7,358 bases of DNA from an uncultured Caulobacterales bacterium. Lineage in GTDB: Bacteria; Pseudomonadota; Alphaproteobacteria; Caulobacterales; Caulobacteraceae. Where the stretch lies: NCBI GenBank assembly GCA_903903715.1, contig CAIUZX010000005.1:1-7358 (forward strand), written 5' to 3'. The notes under the pieces were generated by a model. It saw nothing but the letters and a program-made list of their open reading frames with translations, ran no database searches and was not told where the DNA came from. The translations under genes and the position numbers were made by a program. This document shows positions 1-4,502 of the stretch, piece by piece (position 1 is the first letter of the stretch; the number at the start of each line of letters is the position of its first letter).

Positions 1-608
1 ATCCGCGTCAGCGAGCCGTCCAGCGAAAATCCGTAAAGGTTCGGCGCCAGCTTCGGATTGACCATGATGCGCTCGACCAGAACCGGCCGGCCGTCGACCA
101 GCCGTCTTCGGGTGATCAGATAGACGAGCGCTGAAGACGTGACGCCGAGCTGGCGTCCATGTTCCCCCGCGGGCGTCTCAACCGTCGAGAGGGTCTGGGT
201 TTCTGGGCGGCGACCCTGCTCCGCCACATAGGTCATGAACCCGGCCCAGCGGGTCGGATCGTAGACCACGGGTTCGGGGCAGACATACCAGCCGCTGCGG
301 TCCCGGCGGTAGATCAGGCCCTCGGCCTCCAGCTGGAACAGAGCCTCGCGGATCGTGCCACGGGCGATCCCTGCGCCGTCCTGAAGCTGGCGCTCTGACG
401 GCAGCTTCTCGCCGCGGGGCAGCTCGCCGGCTTCGATTCGGTGCGCGATCAGGTCCCGCAGCGCGATGTAGTGGGGCGTGTCGTCCAGGGCGACCGGGCT
501 TCTCCACCAGGGCGCGGCGACGACAGCCGAGGTTTTCGGCTTGCGCGGGACAGCGGCCGGAGGCGCAGTTCTGGTCAAGCGGCTGCTTCTCGCCTTGGAA
601 ACACTCAT
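1..608 (-). CDS. GntR/HutC-family transcriptional regulator with UTRA domain, PhnR-like (3' end outside window)
   Basis: This cytoplasmic DNA-binding regulator is read from ATG at 608-606; 202 codons are visible without a stop before the window edge. Residues about 44-112 form the GntR winged helix: LPSERQL at 69-75, recognition-helix region ARGTIREAL at 82-90, wing ending in DRSGWYVCPEPVVYDPTR at 103-120. The DRSGWYV-PE--YDPTR signature followed by EQGRRPET recalls the 2-aminoethylphosphonate regulator PhnR, judged from memory. From about 117 onward the UTRA ligand-binding domain begins; family length suggests roughly 40-50 C-terminal residues are missing. The first 40 residues are an unusual basic, Ala/Pro-rich tail of no recognised fold. 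No Shine-Dalgarno precedes the start, so a leaderless mRNA or a different start is possible. It is divergent from the phosphoesterase gene and is the obvious candidate to bind the two operators at 731-744 and 4475-4486. Family is confident; the phosphonate ligand is inference. Confidence 0.88.
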   Translation of the reverse strand, partial: MSVSKARSSRLTRTAPPAAVPRKPKTSAVVAAPWWRSPVALDDTPHYIALRDLIAHRIEAGELPRGEKLPSERQLQDGAGIARGTIREALFQLEAEGLIYRRDRSGWYVCPEPVVYDPTRWAGFMTYVAEQGRRPETQTLSTVETPAGEHGRQLGVTSSALVYLITRRRLVDGRPVLVERIMVNPKLAPNLYGFSLDGSLTR

Positions 609-681
609 CCCGAAGAGGCGTCCAAGAATCGCCGCCTTGTCAAGCGTCGCCCCACGCGCGCTGCGATCTCACCCGAGGCCG

Positions 682-710
682 GTGACGTGAGCGCCGAGTG
701 TCGTGATTAT
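682..710 (+). promoter_or_regulatory. candidate sigma70-like promoter for the phosphoesterase operon
   Basis: A -35-like GTGACG (682-687) and a -10-like GATTAT (705-710) are separated by 17 bp. Transcription would begin near 717, so the dyad at 731-744 would lie in the early transcribed leader, a position suited to repression by blocking. Both hexamers match only 4 of 6 consensus bases, so chance occurrence is quite possible. Confidence 0.28.
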
Positions 711-730
711 GTCGCGTCAGTGTTGCAGGG

Positions 731-744
731 TTGGTCTAGTCCAA
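731..744. promoter_or_regulatory. GntR/HutC-type operator 1 (TTGGTCTAGTCCAA)
   Basis: This is a 14-bp inverted repeat, TTGG-T-CTAG-T-CCAA, symmetric at all positions except one mirrored pair (T/T). Its core TGGTCTAGTCCA differs at one base from TGGTCTAGACCA, the type of site described for HutC-subfamily GntR regulators such as DasR/NagR, and it is close to the PhnF site. It lies 42 bp before the phosphoesterase start and 122 bp before the divergent regulator start. A near copy sits before the receptor gene at 4475-4486. Binding by the adjacent regulator is inferred from family knowledge and position. Confidence 0.72.
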
Positions 745-776
745 GTGCGAATCCATTTTCGGGTTCCGGGTCTTGC

Positions 777-781
777 GGGGG
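777..781 (+). promoter_or_regulatory. weak ribosome binding site deciding the start at 787
   Basis: GGGGG ends 5 bases before ATG 787. It is a modest Shine-Dalgarno match, but together with the signal peptide that starts exactly at this ATG it favours 787 over the in-frame GTG at 703 or ATG at 709. Starting at either of those would put 26 or 28 extra residues ahead of the signal peptide and place the operator inside the coding region. Confidence 0.45.
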
Positions 782-786
782 TTGCG

Positions 787-3495
787 ATGGCGTTCAGGGT
801 CTTGGCGGCGCTCCTTGTGCTGGTCGCCGGCGGCGCAACCGCCGCGCCGATCCGGGATCTCTTCGCGCCGACGGATGTGGCGCCGGCCCGCGTCGCTCCG
901 GGGGATGTCAGCGTCCTGCCGAGCGGTCGTCTGATCACGCCGGCCGGGGGCGCCGTGCAGGTGACTCACAAGCCCTACGGCCTCGCCATATCGCCGGACG
1001 AGAAGACGGCTGTGCTGTTGCACAATGACGCCGTGACCGTGGTGCGCCTCGATGATCTTGCGCATCCAGTTCGTCTGCCGAGCTATGACCGATCCCTCCC
1101 GGCGGTGGTTGAAAGCGGCGGCTTCATGGGCGCGGTGTTCTCGCCGGACGGGCGCACCGTCTATCTCTCCCAGGACCAGAGCGGCGCCGTCACGCTGATG
1201 GACGCTGAAAAGCTGGTGCGGATCGGCGAATACAAGCTCGACGGCGAGTTCGGCGGCGTCCGTTACCAGGACAGCCTCGCGGGCGACATGGCGATGAGCC
1301 CGGACGGCGCGAAGCTCTATGTGCTTGACCGCGCGAACTATCGCCTGGTCACCCTCGACCGCGCCACGGGTCACATTCTTGGATCGGTGAAGGTCGGTCG
1401 GCTGCCGCTCGGCCTCGGTCTCAGCCCGGACGGCCGGACCGCCTATGTCGGTAACGTCGGCCTCTTTGAATACCCGCTCGTGCCCGGCGTGACCCCCGAT
1501 AATGGGGACACGAAGATGCTGCACTTCGCACCCTATGCTATTCCCTCGGAGGAGGCGGAGAAGGGCCTGACCCTGCCGGACGGCCGGCGTCTGCCGGGTC
1601 TTGGGTCCACCGACGCGCCGGAGGCGATGAGCGTCTACGCCGTTGATCTCGCGACCCAGACGGTGGTGGCGAAACTGAAGCCCGGCTTCCAGATCGGCCA
1701 GATGGTGGAAGGGCTGAAGACCATCGGCGGGGCCAGCCCCAATGGCGTCGCCGTGGGCAAGACGCTCGCCTATGTGTCCAACGCCACCAATGACTCGATC
1801 GCCATCATCGACCGGGCGTCGAACCGCATCGCCGGCTATATCCGCCTCGCCTTCGATCCCCGCCTCGACCGGCAGCGGGGGCTGATGCCATTTCACCTGG
1901 CCCTAAGCCCCGACGGGCGGCGGCTCTATGTGGCGGCGCTGACCCTGAACGCCGTGGCGGTGATCGACACCGCAGAGCGCAAGGTGCTGGGCTATATTCC
2001 CACAGGCTGGGGACCGACCCGGATTGCTGTGTCACGCGACGGCGCGAAGCTGTTCGTGACCTCCGCGCGGGGCTACGGGGCCGGACCGAATGGCGGCGCG
2101 GGGTTCAAGAAGCCGCCGCAGGGCACGTATGTCGGCGACGTGCAACTGGGCCTGTTCCAGGTGATCCCGACGCCGGACGCGCGGCAGCTTGCCGTAGATA
2201 CGGAGCGGGTGAAGGCCAACACGTTCCGGGAGGCGGTGGTGACCGACGACCCGAAGAGCCCGGTCCCCGCGGCCGTCGGACTGCGCAAGAGCCCGATCAA
2301 GTACATCATCTATGTGACCAAGGAGAACCGGACCTTCGACGACGTGTTCGGCCAGTTTCCGGGGGTCAACGGCGATCCCACGATTGCGCGCCTCGGGCGG
2401 GTCGATCTGCGCGCGCTGAACGGCTCAGTGCTGCATCAGGTCCTGATCAGCCCCAACCATCAGGAGATCGCCCGTCGTTGGGCGCTATCCGACAACTTCT
2501 TCTGCGACTCCGACGCCTCTGTGCACGGACATCGCTGGATGATGGGCGTGGTGCCGAACGGCTGGATGGAGTCGAACACGGCCGTCTCCAAGGACTGGAA
2601 CGCCTTCTCCTCCGCGCCCGGGCGGAGGTTCCCCGACAGCTCCGGCGGCATAGATCCCGAGGACTACAACCAGATCGGCGGGTTGTGGGAGCACCTCGAC
2701 CGCCACGGTGTGTCGTTCCGCTCCTACGGGCAGAGCGACGAGTTCGCCGGCGTGCACGAGGACGCCGGCCACACCGACACCGGCCTGCGCATGCCGGTCA
2801 TCTACCCCATGTCCCGCGCCGAGTGGTCAAGAACGTCCAACGAATACGCCGGGTTCAATCTGAACATTCCCGACCAGTTGCGGATGGATCAGTTCGAAAA
2901 GGAAGTCACCGACAAGTACCTCAGCGGCAAGGAAGCCTTCCCGCACTTCATCTCCATTCAGATCCCCAACGATCACATGGCGGACACGCGGGAGGATGAC
3001 GGCTATCCGTATCGCGAGAGCTTCATGGCCGACAATGATTTGGCGCTCGGGCGGTTCCTGCAGTTCCTGTCACACACCCCCTACTGGAAGGAGATGGCGG
3101 TGGTCATCGTCGAGGACGACCCGCAGGGCGGCGTCGACCACGTCGACGCGCACCGCTCGATCCTCATGATGGCGGGGCCGTGGATCAAGAAGGGCTACGT
3201 CTCGCATGCGCACGCCAATTTCGGCGCGGTGCTGAAGACCATGTACCGGATCCTTGACCTGCCGCCGGTCAATCAGTTCGACGCCGCGGCCAATCTGTTG
3301 TCGGATTTCTTCACCTCGACCCCGGACTTCACGCCCTATGACGCGCTGCCCGTGGACCCCAGGGTTTTTGATCCGAAGGTGGCGATGAAGAAGTTCGGCA
3401 AGGGCTTCGACTGGCGAAAGATCAAGGGCGGCGAGCCGATGGACGATGAAGACGAACAACGCCAGTCGCACAAGGCGCAACAGAACCCCTCGTAA
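787..3495 (+). CDS. exported beta-propeller/phosphoesterase fusion protein (YncE-like plus PF04185-type domain)
   Basis: The product has 902 residues. Residues 1-19 look like a Sec signal peptide (MAFRVLAALLVLVAGGATA, ATA-A cleavage), so it should act in the periplasm or outside. About 50-430 is a YVTN/YncE-type propeller with recurring blade signatures (SPDGRTVYLS, SPDGAKLYVLD, SPDGRTAYVG, SPDGRRLYVAAL, SRDGAKLFVT), each followed by a hydrophobic V-ID-type strand. About 500-870 is a phosphoesterase domain of the phospholipase C/AcpA acid phosphatase family. Visible motifs are ENRTFDDVFG from E513-N514, SVHGHRW from S578 (H580, H582), PNDH ending at H730, and EDDPQGGVDHVDAHR from E776 with D777-D778. 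By analogy to AcpA, E513/N514 and D777/D778 are likely metal ligands; the nucleophile (S578 or T516) is unassigned. The organisation matches proteins annotated as bifunctional YncE/alkaline phosphatase family. The substrate is unknown. It overlaps the next gene by one base and is probably controlled by operator 1. Confidence 0.9.
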   Translation: MAFRVLAALLVLVAGGATAAPIRDLFAPTDVAPARVAPGDVSVLPSGRLITPAGGAVQVTHKPYGLAISPDEKTAVLLHNDAVTVVRLDDLAHPVRLPSYDRSLPAVVESGGFMGAVFSPDGRTVYLSQDQSGAVTLMDAEKLVRIGEYKLDGEFGGVRYQDSLAGDMAMSPDGAKLYVLDRANYRLVTLDRATGHILGSVKVGRLPLGLGLSPDGRTAYVGNVGLFEYPLVPGVTPDNGDTKMLHFAPYAIPSEEAEKGLTLPDGRRLPGLGSTDAPEAMSVYAVDLATQTVVAKLKPGFQIGQMVEGLKTIGGASPNGVAVGKTLAYVSNATNDSIAIIDRASNRIAGYIRLAFDPRLDRQRGLMPFHLALSPDGRRLYVAALTLNAVAVIDTAERKVLGYIPTGWGPTRIAVSRDGAKLFVTSARGYGAGPNGGAGFKKPPQGTYVGDVQLGLFQVIPTPDARQLAVDTERVKANTFREAVVTDDPKSPVPAAVGLRKSPIKYIIYVTKENRTFDDVFGQFPGVNGDPTIARLGRVDLRALNGSVLHQVLISPNHQEIARRWALSDNFFCDSDASVHGHRWMMGVVPNGWMESNTAVSKDWNAFSSAPGRRFPDSSGGIDPEDYNQIGGLWEHLDRHGVSFRSYGQSDEFAGVHEDAGHTDTGLRMPVIYPMSRAEWSRTSNEYAGFNLNIPDQLRMDQFEKEVTDKYLSGKEAFPHFISIQIPNDHMADTREDDGYPYRESFMADNDLALGRFLQFLSHTPYWKEMAVVIVEDDPQGGVDHVDAHRSILMMAGPWIKKGYVSHAHANFGAVLKTMYRILDLPPVNQFDAAANLLSDFFTSTPDFTPYDALPVDPRVFDPKVAMKKFGKGFDWRKIKGGEPMDDEDEQRQSHKAQQNPS

Positions 3496-4181
3496 TGACT
3501 TCGACCCCAGCCTCGCACATGCTTTCGAATTTCGCAGAGATCGACCTTTCCGCCCTGCCGTCCATCGCGGCGGGCGACGTTCGCGCGCATCGCGCGCCGC
3601 TGGTGGTCGCGACGGCGGAGTCGTTGCAGGGCTATGGTCATCTCGTGGCGGATTTCAGCGAAGGTGACGTGACCCTTGTGACCTGGCCTCAGCCCGGCTG
3701 GCGACCTGTTGTTCCCGGGACCGGGGCCGAGGGCGGCGTTGTGGAGGATCGCTTTGAGATGGAGCGGCGCGGAGAGGTGATGCATGCGGTCAATCACGCC
3801 GTCGGCCGAAGCTATATCACCGGATGGTTCGCAGATCCGGCGTCCGCGTCCGAGGATCGTGCGCCGTCCGATGTGCGGCGGATCTTCACGCATGAGGCGA
3901 ACTATCACCCCGACGGCGGCCAGATCTTCTGTCCGCGGGACGCCGCTGCGTTCGTGGCGCTGCTCGCGCCGCCCGGTGACGATGTGTCGCCGGACGACTT
4001 CGTCGCGTTCCATTTCGACGGATCTTTCGGTGTCCATATCGACCCGGGTGTGTGGCATCAGCCGGTGTTTCCCACCGCCGCGCGCGCCAGTTTCGACAAC
4101 CGGCAGGGGCGGGTGCACTGCTGCATTTCCGTCAACTTCGTCTCGGAATTCGGCTGCTATATCGAGGTCCCTCTCGGTTGA
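3495..4181 (+). CDS. ureidoglycolate lyase (AllA)-fold family protein
   Basis: The product has 228 residues and no signal peptide or membrane segment, so it is probably cytoplasmic. The C-terminal half carries the AllA-family pattern: HPDGGQIFCP at 138-147, FVALLAPPGDD following, then GVHIDPGVWHQP ending at P190 with the hallmark GVWH at 185-188, and RVHCCISVNFVSEFGCYIEV near the end. True ureidoglycolate lyase splits ureidoglycolate into glyoxylate and urea in allantoin catabolism, and is usually about 160-170 residues. This protein is longer, mostly through an N-terminal part of about 110 residues, and no purine-degradation gene is near, so a different substrate is likely. Its start is the ATG in TAATG at 3493-3497, sharing one base with the upstream stop; there is no Shine-Dalgarno, which suggests translational coupling. 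It is Cys/His-rich near the C-terminus (H208, C209, C210, C221). Fold assignment is fairly good; function is unknown. Confidence 0.78.
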   Translation: MTSTPASHMLSNFAEIDLSALPSIAAGDVRAHRAPLVVATAESLQGYGHLVADFSEGDVTLVTWPQPGWRPVVPGTGAEGGVVEDRFEMERRGEVMHAVNHAVGRSYITGWFADPASASEDRAPSDVRRIFTHEANYHPDGGQIFCPRDAAAFVALLAPPGDDVSPDDFVAFHFDGSFGVHIDPGVWHQPVFPTAARASFDNRQGRVHCCISVNFVSEFGCYIEVPLG

Positions 4182-4279
4182 GCGCTTTAATCCAATTCAA
4201 TGTGCAATGGTATTCGAGCAGGCAGACTGTCGCATTTGGAAATATACGTTCGAATGAAGGATATATTTGCACACTTGTA

Positions 4280-4297
4280 ACGTCACAATTCATTCAC
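4280..4297 (+). promoter_or_regulatory. possible Pho-box-like element
   Basis: The 18 bases ACGTCACAATTCATTCAC contain two TCAC-type half sites 11 bp apart (TCACA at 4283 and 4294). They match the PhoB consensus CTGTCATAAATCTGTCAC at 12 positions, plus one tolerated A/T position in the middle. The 11-bp spacing of direct repeats is the feature PhoB recognises. Location upstream of the candidate receptor promoter and the phosphorus-related neighbours make phosphate-starvation control plausible. The first halves of the repeats are poor matches, so this is tentative. Confidence 0.28.
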
Positions 4298-4335
4298 ATA
4301 TCGCCAGGATACGGCATGCATCGCGCTCATTTTCA

Positions 4336-4366
4336 CTGATATCAGCCTTGGAAAATCAGCCTGATT
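4336..4366. repeat. clustered CTGAT/ATCAG dyads around the receptor promoter
   Basis: Two inverted repeats made of the same half site lie side by side. CTGATATCAG (4336-4345) is a perfect 10-bp palindrome. AATCAG-C-CTGATT (4354-4366) is a perfect dyad with a one-base centre. In addition ATCAGCC is repeated directly at 4341-4347 and 4355-4361, 14 bp apart. The first dyad ends just upstream of the candidate -35 hexamer and the second occupies the start of the spacer between -35 and -10. The pattern resembles a two-site operator for an unidentified regulator and is unlike the GntR-type site. Confidence 0.5.
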
Positions 4367-4377
4367 GTCTGTAAAAT
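4348..4377 (+). promoter_or_regulatory. candidate sigma70-like promoter for the TonB-dependent receptor
   Basis: TTGGAA (4348-4353) matches -35 at 4 of 6 positions and TAAAAT (4372-4377) matches -10 at 5 of 6, with an 18-bp spacer. Transcription would start near 4384 and give a leader of about 120 bases containing operator 2 just before the ribosome binding site. The AT-rich context raises the chance of random matches. Confidence 0.4.
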
Positions 4378-4474
4378 CATCCGAACCATGATTATTCGCG
4401 ATTAAGGTGCATGCAAATTTTGATTTAGACATGAATGTGTCATCGCCCTGTTGCCTAAGGCTGGTTCAATCGGA

Positions 4475-4486
4475 TGGTCCAGACCA
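4475..4486. promoter_or_regulatory. GntR/HutC-type operator 2 (TGGTCCAGACCA)
   Basis: TGGTC and GACCA are perfect inverted arms around a central CA. The site matches operator 1 (TGGTCTAGTCCA) at 10 of 12 positions and differs from the HutC-type TGGTCTAGACCA at a single base. It ends 3 bases before the receptor's Shine-Dalgarno, so a bound repressor would most likely block elongation from an upstream promoter. The regulator encoded at 608-1 is the likely binder. Confidence 0.72.
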
Positions 4487-4489
4487 GTT

Positions 4490-4496
4490 GGAGGGG
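4490..4496 (+). promoter_or_regulatory. ribosome binding site deciding the receptor start at 4503
   Basis: GGAGGGG is a strong Shine-Dalgarno with a 6-base spacer to ATG 4503. The reading frame is open further upstream to a GTG at 4407, but that codon has no ribosome binding site, and translation from it would run through operator 2 and put 32 residues in front of a normal signal peptide. Confidence 0.85.
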
Positions 4497-4502
4497 AACT
4501 TT

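Larger units (their letters stand above)
609..786. promoter_or_regulatory. divergent intergenic regulatory region
   Basis: This spacer lies between the regulator (leftward) and the phosphoesterase (rightward) and should hold both promoters. On the plus strand the best sigma70-like pair I see is GTGACG (682-687) and GATTAT (705-710), 17 bp apart, each matching 4 of 6 consensus positions. That would place the GntR-type operator at 731-744 shortly downstream of the transcription start. On the minus strand a perfect TTGACA reads from 643 to 638, but no convincing -10 hexamer follows at 16-18 bp (17 bp gives CGCCTC). The promoter assignments are weak; the region's regulatory role follows from the gene layout and the operator. 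Confidence 0.55.
4182..4502. other. AT-rich intergenic regulatory spacer before the receptor gene
   Basis: This 321-bp stretch has no credible gene. GC is about 40% over 4201-4440 by hand count, far below the coding DNA on both sides. It holds a Pho-box-like element (4280-4297), two CTGAT/ATCAG dyads (4336-4366), a candidate promoter (4348-4377), a GntR-type operator (4475-4486) and the receptor's ribosome binding site. I see no GC-rich hairpin followed by a T run after the stop at 4181, so no intrinsic terminator is called for the upstream operon; read-through or Rho-dependent termination is possible. Confidence 0.7.

Noticed and set aside
703..786. Upstream GTG/ATG extension of the phosphoesterase
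   Set aside because: It would put the operator inside the gene and 26-28 residues ahead of a proper signal peptide; no ribosome binding site is seen there.
441..1028. Plus-strand open frame of 195 codons crossing the divergent region
   Set aside because: It overlaps the regulator on the other strand and the phosphoesterase signal peptide in another frame; its composition is shadow-like.
736..1896. Open frame of 386 codons antisense to the propeller domain
   Set aside because: Shadow of the phosphoesterase gene; low-complexity His/Arg-rich product without family features.
3336..4118. Open frame of 260 codons antisense to the AllA-like gene and the phosphoesterase end
   Set aside because: Spans two well-supported plus-strand genes and shows no recognisable motif.
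4408..4415. TGCATGCA palindrome, with GCATGCA also at 4314-4320
   Set aside because: Short palindromes repeated twice with no clear placement relative to a promoter; not enough to call an operator.
4407..4502. Upstream GTG start for the receptor
   Set aside because: No ribosome binding site, and the 32 extra residues precede a complete signal peptide; ATG 4503 has a strong GGAGGGG.
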